DNA from: Meghimatium bilineatum
Lineage: Eukaryota > Mollusca > Gastropoda > Stylommatophora > Philomycidae
Reading direction: 5' to 3'
Length of the DNA: 64,000 nt
Assembly (NCBI GenBank): GCA_034231615.1
Contig: CM067306.1
Span: 36,562,071 to 36,626,070, forward strand
In this document: positions 11,178 through 22,199 of the stretch, in pieces
How positions within the stretch are numbered: position 1 is the stretch's first letter
Layout: each line of letters begins with the position of its first letter
Translations under genes and position numbers: made by a program
The notes under the pieces: model-generated
What the model was told of the DNA's origin: nothing
The model's input: the letters and a program-made list of their open reading frames with translations, nothing else
The model's database searches: none

Positions 11178-11597
11178 AAACAACCAATGTCAAGCGTGGA
11201 CACAAACAGTGAACCCCATACCCCCAAAACAATCAAAAGCAACCTGTTACAGCAGAAATGACTTGTCTATGTAGAATGATCGTAGTAACAATATGAGACA
11301 GAATCAGAAATGAAAACATTAGAAGACTAACAATTCTTGATTATTGATTAGAAACTGGCCTCACAGCACGTGGGAGGGACATTCCCATAAGTGCTCCGCT
11401 CTCTGTTCCAGCAGCCATCCGACTCGATGGTGTTTCGACTCGAATGCCGCTGAAACAGACGTCGACATCAGGGCACAACTTTGCGACATATTTCTTTGTT
11501 GTTCAGTCCACCCACGCCATGCCCGTAACTAGTTCAAGCACAACGTCGGCCACCGGAATAACATGGTAACTCTTATCGAAGGTTACGACTACGGGAT

Positions 11598-11735
11598 TGT
11601 ATAGATGACGTGCCATGAAGCTTCTATAAGAAGATAACCCCAATCTACTAAGGTTTTCTGTTGCATGGTTGATTTGTCTAGTGAGTCATTGGTGAGGCCC
11701 ACAGATGCAACCACATGCGCAATAAGACTAACAAA
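11598..11735. repeat. Dispersed repeat, copy 1
   Basis: Shares TGTATAGAT, AAGCTTC(T/C)ATAAGA, TAGGTTTTCTGTTGCATGG-like and AACCACATGYG with 39078-39228. It directly precedes the RNase H remnant. Possibly an untranslated part of the same element. Confidence 0.6.
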
Positions 11736-11739
11736 CACA

Positions 11740-12200
11740 ATGCAAATCCTGGATTACATCAAAAGGCAACAGATTAAGGCTTTGTGGATTGAGGCCTTGA
11801 GAAAGGCGAGGCTGAAAGTGGTAAAAAAAATTTCCCGCCGGGATATGTGGGTATTCGAGGCAATGAACGACCGGATCAACTGGCATCATGCGCGATTGTG
11901 GCACAGGGCGATGTGGCAACGGATCGCGCTAACGTTTTGAACTCTTTAAGAGATATAGCACGCGAGAGTGAGACCAATGTGGACGATGATTCCTTTTCAA
12001 TGGCTAGGATTAAAGATCAGGGATTGAAATGCGGTGGTGCTAGAAGTGAACATTTTGGAGGGCATGGAAAAATTATGGTCAACCAACATAGGACCGGAAC
12101 TGTCGGCAGAAATGTAATGGTCGATACACTCAAGGAGAGATCGGAGCAACTATGGACGTGTCCAGTTTGCAGTGATGATGATCCGACGACAAACTAACAA
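11740..12200 (+). pseudogene. LINE RNase H and C-terminal remnant
   Basis: One frame reads FPAGYVGIRGNERPDQLAS, the end of an RNase H domain (PGH.GI.GNE.AD.LA) in which the usual H is Y and the catalytic A-D appears as PD. It continues through MVNQHRTGTVGRNVMVD to LWTCPVCSDDDPTTN and a stop at 12195-12197, a cysteine-containing end. RNase H in non-LTR retrotransposons degrades the RNA of the RNA-DNA hybrid. No reverse transcriptase lies upstream, so this is a 5'-truncated copy. A related RNase H lies at 43680-43790 on the minus strand. Confidence 0.65.
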
Positions 12201-12517
12201 CATATTAAGTGGTTTTCACATGCTTAACAGACACGATGGATATAGAGACAGGGGTAGACAATGTAAAAGATGAATTACAGAAATAAAAGAGTCAACGAAA
12301 ACAAATATATGTGAAGCACACAAAAAAACCGTATGAAACAACTGTGGCTGCACGGCATAAATGGCATTTTGAAAAAGAATTTTAAAATGTATATGTTCTT
12401 CTCTTTCTCTGTCCATAATATTAACACGATCTTTCAGTAGCACTTTTCTAATGAATTTATCCTTCTGGAAATTGTCTTCTTCAAAGTCAAACTATACAAT
12501 TACAGTTTTTCTCTCAG

Positions 12518-12635
12518 TTGTACAACCCTTGTCTGTCACTACTGTTAGCATTATTACTGGGGGTCTGTTGGTGTATCTAGTTCATTGTACAACCCTCGTC
12601 TGTCACTACTGGTAGCATTATTATTGGCAGCTGTT
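12518..12635. repeat. 67 bp tandem duplication
   Basis: TTGTACAACCCTTGTCTGTC and the following 30 bases recur at 12585 with few changes. Confidence 0.75.
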
Positions 12636-12649
12636 TTTACATGCCGTTC

Positions 12650-13135
12650 ATATTGTGCTCTTATTTATAGAGCTGCCCTGTTTTTATCCGTCTTTTTTTC
12701 AATTCAGAGTCATGGATACATATTCGGTGTGTGTGTGTGGGGGGGGGGGGGGTGAGGGTAACCCTTTTAAAAAAAATGTGCTGCCATTCGCTCATTTGTG
12801 AGCGTGATTCCTCTTTTTCGTAAGAATTTTGATGAGCTTTTTGTGAAAAACAGAGAGGAGGGAGGGGGGGGGGAGAGGAGTTACCCAACTTCTAGCTAAA
12901 TTCAAAGTGCTAAAAGTTATGTTATGATTCCTTAGAGGGGAGTAAATTGAACAATACCCCACCCTCTCCCACATACAGGCTTGTTTCAATAATTCGTTAT
13001 GTATATCTTTATTGTTGTATGAATGTATCATTGGTACAGTTATAAATGATGTTAGATATGAATGTAAATAGAAATGGCTGAAAGTACTTTCCATGACATG
13101 AGGAAAATATTCACATAGAAACAAACTACAAACAA
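12650..13135. other. No gene; two G-rich tracts
   Basis: A GT-then-G run near 12726-12752 and a GGAGGGAGG run near 12855-12877. The rest is unremarkable. Confidence 0.45.
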
Positions 13136-13139
13136 ATAA

Positions 13140-13400
13140 AATGAGAATTATAAAATGCTACATCTATTCTACATTAATAATGAATAAATATATGACAAAA
13201 TCGATAACTTTGAAATGTAGATATATAGAAGAATAGGGAGGGAGAACTTGATGGAACAAGGAGAAAACGGACAAAGCGATTCTGACAACACTTTGTAAGA
13301 AAGAAAACTGCTACAGGAAATAAAAATCAAAATAATTTATTTTGAACATTTAAAAAGATATGACACCTTGCACGTCCGTAGATAGGGGGTATTTGGTGTG
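13140..13400 (+). pseudogene. LINE C-terminal fragment
   Basis: Matches, base for base in blocks, the LINE fragments at 16490 and 38430 (GCTACATCTATTCTACATTA, ATAGATATATAGAAGAATAG-like, AAAAAGATATGACACCTTG). Coding sense is lost. Confidence 0.55.
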
Positions 13401-13570
13401 TACATGAGGTGTGTTAAAAACCCAGCCCTTTAAAGATAATCAGGTTAATGATCTTTTTTTTTCATAGGTAAAACCGCCACTTTAATACGGCTTTGAGACC
13501 TTGTTTAAGAACCTTCTTGAGTGAAGAGTTGAGGGTAGGCAAGCAAGAGGTAGGCAGATATAGACCTATT

Positions 13571-13851
13571 GCTTCTTCTTCTGCGTTAGTTCTGACACTC
13601 CTAAAGATTAGCAGGATATAATCCGAAGATGGGAATTCATTGTGTCATGATTTACAACTTTGTGGCGATATCTGATATTTTCGGCCTGACACGTTCGACT
13701 TTAGCATGGCCTCTGGGCCACTTTGACCCTATATGAGACGGGAGAGCCAACTACACCCCACCACTCCAGAACCTCCTTAGTCGTCTCTTGCATGGCAGAT
13801 AACAATGTCACTAATCTCCCTCCCCCCCCCCCTTAGGGCCCCGGCAACACC
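13571..13851 (-). mobile_element. GAA-tailed retroposon, long form
   Basis: Reverse orientation: begins CTTCTTCTTCTGCGTTAG, then TTAGCAGGATATAATCCG, then TCGGCCTGACACGTTCGACT, then GTCGTCTCTTGCATGGCAG. The head runs into a C-rich run and GGGCCCCGGCAACACCG. Confidence 0.85.
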
Positions 13852-14284
13852 GTAGCGTATATCATGTATCTGAAAACAAGTAAACTGTTGTAGAAATTAC
13901 ATTGGCACGATCTTATCTTGCACTTCCCTCTCCTTGTCAATATCTGTCAAGTGTCAAATTTTGTCTGACCCATTTCCTCCGTTGCCCTATTTGTTGACGT
14001 AATGTAAGGACAAAACACACCCCCACTCCCCCCCCCCCCCCCCCCCCCCAGCTTTATACTCGATACACGTTCACATTTGCATCCCTTGCTGCTACAAGCA
14101 TGAACACGCGTTCAGAGCGCCACTTATTTTTTTAATTGTTCCACAGTAGAAACTTGTTTTCAATCGGTGTTGCCACTCCTCTTTTGTTTCTCATCCATGA
14201 TATCACCGTATTGAATCCTTATCACATTATTTCGCATTACAACACTTACGAAAATAACTGTTATCGTCATACTCCTCCATCAAC

Positions 14285-14395
14285 GCCCTTTATACAGACA
14301 CAACACAGTCGAAGAAGGCAGGTACCTACCACCACCTGACACAGGAAGAAAGAGTGAAAGCCTGCAACCCCAGGGATTGGATAAGTAAGTAGGGT
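14285..14395 (-). repeat. Dispersed repeat pair, copy 1
   Basis: Its reverse complement (ACTTACTTATCCAATCCCTG, then GCTTTCACTCTTTCTTCCTG, then GGTAGGTACCTGCCTTCTTC) matches 16033-16140 on the plus strand. Confidence 0.7.
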
Positions 14396-14424
14396 ACTCT
14401 ACAAGGATCAGTGACCAGATTTCT

Positions 14425-15030
14425 ACGGAACAAAAAAAGCTAACATAATTAAACGGAACGTGATTTGTTCACTGTTCCCTGTATTGAACCAATTTAACTT
14501 TGTGTTCCAGGTTGTCAAACTGGCTAATATTTTCTCACGTTGTCGCCCTCTGTCTCTGTTGCCTTCGATTTTGCCTGTTGTGACTATGTTCTCCAAACCT
14601 GCATGTCTCATGAAATGGTAAAAAAAAAAGGAAGATTGCCTTTTTCTTATATTGTTTATTAAGGTCCGTTTCGCATTTGATTCTTTTAACACCTCTACAT
14701 TAGTTTTTCTGGCAGTCCATGGTATTCTCAGCATTCTTCTGTAGAACCACATCTCTGTTGCCTCTAATTTCCAACTTGTTTATTGTCCAAGACTCGCACC
14801 TATATGTTAGTATAGGGGTTATATAGCACTGCAGAACTCTCTTTCTCACCTCTAATGACAAAGTCATCTTACACAGTATATTTTTCATTTTTCTGAATGT
14901 TGTTTTTGCCTGTCCTATTCTGCATCTTATTTTTGTTGAACTTCTTCCATCTGCTGTAATCATTGTACCTACATATTTGAATTGATGGACCTGTTTTAAT
15001 ACTATATCATTCACTTTGATCTTGCAAGGT
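14425..15030 (-). pseudogene. RTE-like LINE C-terminal remnant
   Basis: Minus-strand frames give VHQFKYVGTMITADGRSS, KIRCRIGQAKTTFRKMKNIL, TPILTYRCESWTINKLE, then after a frameshift MWFYRRMLRIPWTARKTNVE, then ENIVTTGKIEGNRDRGRQRE. This is the conserved region after the reverse transcriptase in a LINE group common in invertebrates. At least one frameshift; the catalytic part is absent. Closely related to 28590-29085 on the plus strand. Confidence 0.85.
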
Positions 15031-15498
15031 GTGTTATTTTATTTCTTTGAAATAACCATTACTTCAAAAAATGTGCACAGTAACACAAAGGATAGGGTGG
15101 ACATGGAAAGAGCTGGAAGCAACAGCTAAAGATAGCAAAAGTTGGAAGAAGTTTTTTTTAAGGATCCTATGCTTAGCAGGGATCTTAATAAACGTGTGTA
15201 GATGTAGACATTTGTCTTTTTTAGCCTGCTGTTTATTTTAAATGTTTATCATCAATGCTCTGAATTCTGGAATCTAAACGATTAGCTGTTTGAGGCTGAA
15301 ATGGGTTTTTTGGGGGTTTTTTTAAAGTGTTTTTGTGTTCTTCTTGTCTGATACTTGCTTGAAGTCTTTAACTAATTTACGATCGAATTAATAAATAAAA
15401 GTATACGTGATAGAGTTTATTTTGGGTGATATTTCTATATGAAGATGTACTTGCGTAGTTGTTTGTTGTTTTAGAAATGCTACGCCCTAATGTTAGAG

Positions 15499-15804
15499 GA
15501 GCGCGGTAGCCTAGTGGATAGTGAGCTTGCTTGCTATCATCTGGTTACAGCGTGCCAGGTTCGAAACCACGTCCGGACATTAAAAAAAATCCGTGTTGTG
15601 ATTTCTCACTTGACACGACCACTCCTCCAGTCGACTCAGCTGTAAATGAGTACCTGACGCATGAGTTAGGGAAGGTAAAAAAAGCAAGGAAGGGAACTGG
15701 CCACCCCACCTAATAGTTGCTGCGGTTCATGCACCTAAAAGTACATGAAGAGTTATCTTTATCCCCGACGGCAGATGCCATGGGACCTACCTTTACCTTT
15801 ACGC
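15499..15804 (+). mobile_element. tRNA-headed SINE, full-length-looking
   Basis: The A-box-like TAGCCTAGTGG at 15507-15517 and B-box-like GGTTCGAAACC near 15557 are the internal pol III promoter parts of a tRNA head. The body contains GTCGACTCAGCTGTAAATGA, GTACCTGACGCATGAGTTA and CATCCCCGACGGCAG-like blocks and ends ACCTTTACCTTTA. Related copies at 19128, 29828 and 34895. Confidence 0.85.
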
Positions 15805-16030
15805 CCTAATAGCAATGGGGAAAATGCTCAATAATCTATGATATGAAGATGACAAAGTTCTCTTTGCAGAGAATAAACAGAAGACATTCCTCTTTGCAGA
15901 GAATAAACAGAAGACATTCCTCTTTGCAGAGAATAAACCGATGATACTGTCCTCTTTGTAGAGAAAAGACAGGACATAATCCTCCTAGCAGATAATAAAT
16001 AGAAACTACAGAAACTAATAGACAAAAGTA
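15805..16030 (+). pseudogene. LINE reverse transcriptase motif, internally repeated
   Basis: CTCTTTGCAGAGAATAAACA and the following 14 bases repeat about four times (period 34 then diverging). The sequence reads as the catalytic DD-x-VLFAENKQ motif of LINE reverse transcriptase followed by KLQKLIDK-like codons, so the repeat expanded from a reverse transcriptase fragment. Confidence 0.6.
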
Positions 16031-16032
16031 GT

Positions 16033-16140
16033 CTCTTACTTACTTATCCAACCCCCTGGGTCGCGAGCTTTCACTCTTTCTGTCCCGCGCCAGGGATGGT
16101 AGGTGCGTGTCTTCCTCAGATGTGTTATGTATGTATAGAG
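16033..16140 (+). repeat. Dispersed repeat pair, copy 2
   Basis: Plus-strand partner of 14285-14395. Confidence 0.7.
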
Positions 16141-16489
16141 CATATGTTTCTAACATGGGCAGTACCTCACCTTAGTGGGCGATGAAGCCTTATAGAAAGG
16201 GGGGGGAGATACTTGGTATGCAACAGCATCGGTTTTTTTAGCGACTGCTTATTCGTCCAGAGAAATTCTGGCTTATATCGCAGCTGACCTCTATATCTAG
16301 AGGCTTTTCCGCTATCCATCACAAGTGGACACTCCTGGTAGGGGTCGCTAGCCACCCGTTCCCCAGGATAGTAGATGTATAACAGAGATTGAAGGAAAAT
16401 AGGAACGGCCGAACGTAAATTCAATGAAGATACTTCTTACATACATACAAATCGCAAACAAACTAAATTAAGTGCTACATATATTCTAC

Positions 16490-16860
16490 ATTAATGTATG
16501 GATCAGAAACATGAATACTGAACAAACGGATAGAAGACAAACTAGATGACTTTTAGATATGGATATATACAAGAATATGGAGAACTCTTCATGAAAGAAG
16601 AGAAAAGCACTTTTGACAAAGCTTCGTATGCAAAAATATCTATTAACGGAAATGAAAATCAAAGACAATGTTTTGGGTATATTAAAAGACATGAAACCTT
16701 GTTGAAGTCCTTACTTGAAGGTAGAGTTGAAGGTGTGGCGAGTAAAATATAGACAGACAGAAGTGGGCGGAAAATATCGTTAGATGGATACAGTCAACCA
16801 AGGTGTACAGCCGTGACAAGAGTAAGTTGGAAATCCATCACAGTCAACCTTCGATGCTAT
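16490..16860 (+). pseudogene. LINE C-terminal remnant
   Basis: Frames give MYGSET, then W-LNKRIEDKLDDF, then MWIYxRIWRTLHERR, then LKDM and a basic tail. It matches the LINE fragment at 38430-38905, including GGACATATTAAAAGACATGA-like sequence. Several stops and frameshifts. Confidence 0.7.
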
Positions 16861-16929
16861 TCAGCACTTGTTGATCAATTAGTTTTATTTGCGTTTTGCA
16901 GACAACTAAATCTTTTATCTCAAATTGAT

Positions 16930-17095
16930 AACGCAAATGCATGCCGAAAACGGATGTTCTGGACCTGAAGACGGAAAATAACGCAGCCCCGCCGTGGAAC
17001 TAGCAGCAGAACGTACGTCATGCTTTAAATCTCACGAACTCTCGCGCTGATAATTATCAGAGAGCGAGCGCAGTAGATGAAGAAGAAGAAGAGAT
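16930..17095 (+). repeat. GAA-tailed fragment, uncertain family
   Basis: Contains GCCGAAAACGGATGTTCTGG and ends GATGAAGAAGAAGAAGAGA, as in the GAA-tailed retroposons, but the middle does not match. Confidence 0.4.
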
Positions 17096-17111
17096 AACCC
17101 AGAAGCATATA

Positions 17112-17288
17112 CAGTGGAATCTCTCTTTAGCGCATTCTATTATAGCAAATTTTCCTCTATAACATTTTTCAAAATCTTCAATTATATTTATTCTATAATG
17201 TTTGTACTGTAAGTTATATAGTGAATTTCTGTTATTTTATACATATATTTCGTGACCCATACCACGTTGTTATAATGGGATACCACTG
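17112..17288 (+). mobile_element. Pogo/Tigger-type MITE (177 bp) with TA duplication
   Basis: Terminal inverted repeats CAGTGGAATCTC and, reversed, CAGTGGTATCCC; flanking TA at 17110-17111 and 17289-17290. The interior carries TATAACA and AGCGCAT blocks shared with 3379-3557. Non-coding; mobilised, if ever, by a pogo-class transposase elsewhere. Confidence 0.85.
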
Positions 17289-17447
17289 TACTAGCATAGA
17301 ATTTGAGAAGTACTATAGAAAGCTCCTCCGAATCTAATGGGCACAAAATGATCGAACGCCGACAGCCGTGAAGATCTGAACATAGAAGAAGACTGGCTCC
17401 TCAAAAATATAAACAAAAACGCTGCTAATATATTTAGGGCATATACT

Positions 17448-17725
17448 TCTTCTTCTTCTCCTGCGTTCATTCTCAAACTTCTATAAATTAGCAGGACGTA
17501 GTCCGGAGAACGAAATGAGTTCTGCCATGGTTTATAGCTTGGTTGTGATATCTGCACTTTTCGGTCTGACACATTCGACTTCAGTATTCATTCTGGGTCA
17601 CTTGAACCCTATATGGGATGGAGCAGCTAACTTCACCCATATCCTCATTCGTCGCTTCTTACGACATGCATGGAAGGTAAATAGTGATGCTATTCTTTAC
17701 TCCCCTTATTTGCACCGGCAACACA
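17448..17725 (-). mobile_element. GAA-tailed retroposon, long form
   Basis: CTTCTTCTTCTCCTGCGTTC tail in reverse, then TTAGCAGGACGTAGTCCGGA, then TCGGTCTGACACATTCGACT, then CCCTATATGGGATGGAGCAG, then a head near TTTGCACCGGCAACACA. The open reading frames on both strands over it are repeat translations. Confidence 0.88.
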
Positions 17726-17734
17726 TGGTCGATG

Positions 17735-17935
17735 GACATTGACAATGGGCTAGAAAGATTAATCATGGAGGGAAACATTCAAAAAAGATTTTTAAAGGGG
17801 GATTTCTCGGACTTTGATAGATACTTGATAGCGAAGACCTTTAGAGAATGATGCTGGAGAAAGCATGACAGCTTGCACAGAAACCAGAGACATAGTTGCA
17901 GTTATGACAGCGTTCTGCAAAGGATACGCCTCATA
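17735..17935 (+). pseudogene. Possible LINE C-terminal fragment
   Basis: DNGLERLIMEGNIQKRF followed by stops resembles the D..LE..I.EG.I..R motif of LINE C-termini. Short and decayed. Confidence 0.45.
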
Positions 17936-18625
17936 GAAAAAGTAGAGGACTAAAGATAGTTTTTTTTAACAAATTGTATGGATCGGAGTGTATATGTGTA
18001 AAGTGTAGTACTAATTGTATTTCACACATATCGTGTCTTTCCCAAAGGCAATTAATAATATAATATAAAAGCATCGTTGATTTACCGATAAAGAAAATGC
18101 ATATATCACACAAGATTTAAATCAGGTACGCACAGATGGCACCTAATCGCCCTACAACTTTAGTCAACACACTTTCCGTCTTTGACAACACCACATCCCA
18201 ACAGGAATGTTCCTAGGGGCTAAAAGCCTATAGGAATTTCAACAACTGAATTCGTAGTCTGATGCTTAAAACATAATGTCTCAATTCAATTTGCTTACAC
18301 ATTTCCACTATTGGTATAGGAGAGTTGCTGATACAATATCATATTTAGATCATAACAATCATCCCAGCATTGTTCGGATTTTATAGGCAATATTTACCAT
18401 AAGTAAATAGTTAAGTAAGTTGCCATCGCTTTCTCAACGATCCAGATATCCAAGTGCATAAATCTGAAATTGGACAATTACCTTCTTCTTCCTTAATGTG
18501 CTCATTTTTTTTTAAATTTTCCCTTTAGCACGCCATCTAGGATAGGGAATACGGTGTTAAGCCTGTAGTACCATTACATAATTATATATTGTACTATTAC
18601 TACTGGTCGTCCAATTACTGCATGT
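17935..18625. other. No recognised gene
   Basis: AT-rich. GCACCTAATCGCCCTACAAC near 18138 resembles CACTAAATCGCCTTGCAACT near 18953, perhaps two remains of one old repeat. Confidence 0.35.

Positions 18626-18627
<2 letters not shown>

Positions 18628-18712
<85 letters not shown>
18628..18712. repeat. AT dinucleotide microsatellite
   Basis: Uninterrupted TA/AT run of about 85 bases. Confidence 0.98.
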
Positions 18713-18713
<1 letters not shown>

Positions 18714-18924
18714 CTGACTTTTTTTTATAATTTTGATACCTTTGTTTTAAAACTTTATAAACGTTTTAAAAAGATAGTGGTAACACTGATTTATTTCCAG
18801 TCCGTGTCGAGAGTTGCCAATTTGGTGCTTTCAAAATTTTCTGGTGCGTTTTAGTGCATTTAGCATTATTTAAGTAAATTTAAGTAGAAAGCAAGAGGAT
18901 AAATTTAATATTCTTACGACTAAC

Positions 18925-18985
18925 GGGAATTGAACCAGGTCCTTTTTAACAGCACTAAATCGCCTTGCAACTCGAGTAAACGGGT
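18925..18985 (-). repeat. Possible decayed SINE head
   Basis: The minus strand reads GGTTCAATTCCC, a B-box-like sequence, after a GCGATTTAGTGC stretch. No body recognised. Confidence 0.3.
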
Positions 18986-19127
18986 TTTTCCATATTTGAC
19001 TAAAAGCACCTCCAAAAAAAAGATGTGATTTGGTCAAGACATTGAAACTGTGTACTCAAGTCACGGATATGGATGTCATGTGTTTGTGTTACTGATGATA
19101 TTTCAATACGTAATGTTTTCAATACTT

Positions 19128-19394
19128 GATTTCTATCACTGGATTACAGCGTGCCAGGTTTGAAACCATGTCCGCACAACAAAAAAACCGGGTAGTGATT
19201 TCTCGCTTAACACGACCACTCCTCCAGTCGACTCAGCTGTAAATGAGTACCTGACGCATGAGTTAAGGAAGGTAAAGACAGCAAGGAAAGGAACTAGCCA
19301 CCCCACCTAATAGTTTCTGCGGCTTAGTACATGAAGAGTTATCTTCATCCCCGACGGCAGGTTGCTGCCATGGCACATACCTTTACCTTTAACT
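19128..19394 (+). mobile_element. SINE, 5'-truncated
   Basis: Starts inside the tRNA-like head (GATTACAGCGTGCCAGGTTT), then GTCGACTCAGCTGTAAATGA, GTACCTGACGCATGAGTTAA and ends ATACCTTTACCTTTAA. Same family as 15499-15804; the A box is missing. Confidence 0.85.
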
Positions 19395-19629
19395 CGTCAA
19401 ATAATGTGTTTCGTTTTATTCAAAAACTTTGGTTTAAATAGAAAATAATTTTGTAAACACTAAAAAGTTGAGCTCGTAATAAATAATAATTAGAACCGAA
19501 AGTTAAAATTGATATTGTTCATTTGCATATTCACAATAATTCCATGATTTTTGCTGTGACTACACTACTGTTTAACTTACATTTGTGTATCATAATAAGC
19601 AAGATACCCACAGCATTTCAGGGCACGGT

Positions 19630-21786
19630 GGCTAAATGACTCGAGATTTTAAAAATGGTTAATTATAGTTGAAAGAGATGACACGAAGTGTTATTGTACA
19701 TATTGTAAATGTACAATAGCCGCGAGGGTAAAAGATATTGAGAGACACGTTGAGACAACAAAACACAAGAAAGCTAAACAACAATTTCATGAACAAACAC
19801 AACTTTCATTTAACACTCTCAGCAGTGATATGAAAGCAGCATAAGCAGGCATATCTTTGTTTGTAGCTGGACATTGTTCCCTAAGATTAGTCGATCATTT
19901 AAGTGATTTCTGTAAGGTACACTTTGGTGAAATGATTCAAGAACCTAAAGCTTAGAAGATCTAAGTGTAGTTCAGTTATTTCAAATATCCTCGCACAAAA
20001 TTTCCAAAAAGACTTGATATCTGATATTGGAAACATCAAATTCAGCTTATTAATTGATGAAAGCTATGATATTTCTGCAACTACGCTACTTGGTATAGCA
20101 ATAAGATATTTTTCCTTCAAAAGAAAACAGTTTAGTGTTACCTTTTTAGACTTAGTTGAACTGTTTGGCTGTAATGCTCTGAAAGAATGTTTGAAAAATA
20201 ATGGACTTGAGTTGCAAAGACTAGTTGTACTAGGTACTGATAATACATCTGTCATGACATGTGTAAACAATGGAGTGTACACAAAATTAAAATCTGAAAT
20301 TCATCATCTGATTCTTGTTAGATGTGTATGCCATTCTCTTCAACTAGCTGTGTCACATGCTACAGCCGAATGCCTTCCCTCCCATAAGTCTAGAGTTCAT
20401 GATTAGAGAAACATACAACTGGTTTTCTCACTCATCATTTCGTCAAGCAAAGTACAGTGCGCTTTTTGCATTAATACAGGATGGGCAACACCTACATAAG
20501 CTTATTCAACCAAGTCAAACACGATGGATATCTATTGAATATGCCATTGTCAGAATATTGCAGCAATCAATCAATCAATAAACCCATAACCCTTCAGGGT
20601 CGTAGGGGTACCACATTGGCATCCAATGGCATGCCAATTGGATGCCAATTGGCATTCAGCCCACAGAGTCCTCCAGCGAATTATATCCTCAGCGATGCGG
20701 ATGAATGTGGAAATATCTTGCCCTGTCCATTCCTTGATGTTGTCTCTCCATGTCTTTATTTGTCCTTTACTGCAGCAAGGGGGGAAGGGGGTTGAGCTCA
20801 GAACTCATTTTAATATAACAAGAACGTGCGAGAGTTGTTATAAATTAGAACTTCTATATTTTATGTTTCGTGACATAAAAAACTACCTATGTTTTTTTTC
20901 ATATTTCTCAAGCATGGGCATATTCTTGGAGAAGTTCAAATTGTGAATAAAATGTTTGAAGTAGAAATACAAGATCCAACGAAACTACTCAACGATCTTG
21001 TTCATCTCACCGATTCTATCAGTTCAAGAATTGTTATTCCTGAAAAAAACAACATTACACAGAAACTGATGCTATTGAAGACTACATAGATCCTAAACCC
21101 TATCTGGGTTATGAGTTTGAGAAAAAAGAAAGAAATTCGTGGAAGATGTGTACAGTTTTTAGTGGATTTATTAACACAGCTGTGTTTATATTTGCCAGAT
21201 AACGTGCACATATTGAAGTCCATGGCATGTTTTAGTGGAAGTGAATGTATACAGCCCATTAAGCCTTGCATATTAGATCTTGCTAAAATGTTTATTTATA
21301 ACGCAGATACTCTCACCCGCATAGATTTCCAGTGAAGAAAATGTCACTATAAGCACTGGACACATAACAATGACACACTTGCATTGTGGGCAGAAACAGC
21401 TTCATACAGGGATGAAATTGGTGAAAATCCTTTCCAAAATCTTGAAGATTTAGTTTTAACTGTGCTTACTTTCCCTCATTCCCGTGCCTATGTAGTAATG
21501 TTTCCCATAACGTGTTTTCAGTCAGATGGAGGTTGCAAAATAAAAAAATTCGGAATGGACTGGAGCCACGAGTTTGAAAGCTGTTCTGGCCTTTGTTATG
21601 GAATTAAAGGATATGGTAAATGCTGTTTTGATTATAAACTATCTAAGGATATCCGGTAAAATACTGAATCACAAGATTCTTATACAAGTGTGTTTCAATG
21701 ATCATCATCTGATACACAAATACAGCCAGAAAATGCAACAGAAATTGAAGAAGACGTGTCTGACTGGGATTTGACAGATCTCGAAT
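19630..21786 (+). pseudogene. hAT transposase gene, broken
   Basis: Remnant of a hAT-superfamily DNA transposon. A BED-type zinc finger (CTYC then H-x5-H in DDTKCYCTYC...RHVETTKH) lies at about 19675-19780. Then comes the catalytic core start SLLIDESYDIS (near 20050) and LVVLGTDNTSVMTCVNNGV, followed by CHSLQLAVSHA, an interruption at 20567-20778, HFNITRTCESCYKLELLY (from about 20807), EVEIQDPTKLLNDL, and near 21430 NPFQNLEDLVLTVLTFPHS, the start of the C-terminal dimerisation region. In-frame stops and several frameshifts show it is dead. I found no terminal inverted repeats. Confidence 0.88.
20567..20778 (-). mobile_element. LINE 3'-end insertion inside the hAT gene
   Basis: The 8-base sequence TGCAGCAA occurs at 20559-20566 and again at 20771-20778, bracketing the insert. 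Read on the minus strand the insert is a LINE C-terminus like that at 35905-36150 (GACAACATCAAGGAATGGAC, then CGCTGGAGGACTCTGTG, then TGGTACCCCTACGACCCTGA) and ends in a TTGATTGATTGATTG tail, the kind of simple-repeat tail seen in RTE-type LINEs. The hAT reading resumes in frame after the second TGCAGCAA. Confidence 0.88.
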
Positions 21787-21789
21787 AAG

Positions 21790-21895
21790 CATATTTCTAA
21801 TATTAACTGATAGTTAAGAATTGGAATGTGAAAACTTGAAACATATTTAATATTAACTGATAGTTAAGAATTGGAATGTGAAAACTTGAAGCGTA
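21790..21895. repeat. 50 bp tandem duplication
   Basis: TAATATTAACTGATAGTTAA and the following 23 bases occur at 21798 and 21848, just after the hAT remnant. Confidence 0.9.
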
Positions 21896-22199
21896 TTTTT
21901 AACACTATGGTGTTGTGTGTTTTTTTTGTCCTCTCGTTATTTTGTGTGCGTATTCTTGACATAAGACTAGTGCCTTTTGGCAAAAACATGTTTACAATAC
22001 TAAATGCACCAGGAAACAGAAACATAAAATGAAAAAAAATATTGTCTGACTTATTATACAATCTGGAATAATATTATCTATCAGATTAACTGATATTACT
22101 AAATTCTAATGTATTAAATTGATAAACAATTTGTGCAATGGGACATATCAATGAAGACCTGAATTCGATTGCTGAGATGTTATATCGAACCAGTTCTTT

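Noticed and set aside
15499-15580. tRNA gene
   Set aside because: A and B boxes are present but the cloverleaf is not supported and the same head is followed by a shared SINE body at other sites.
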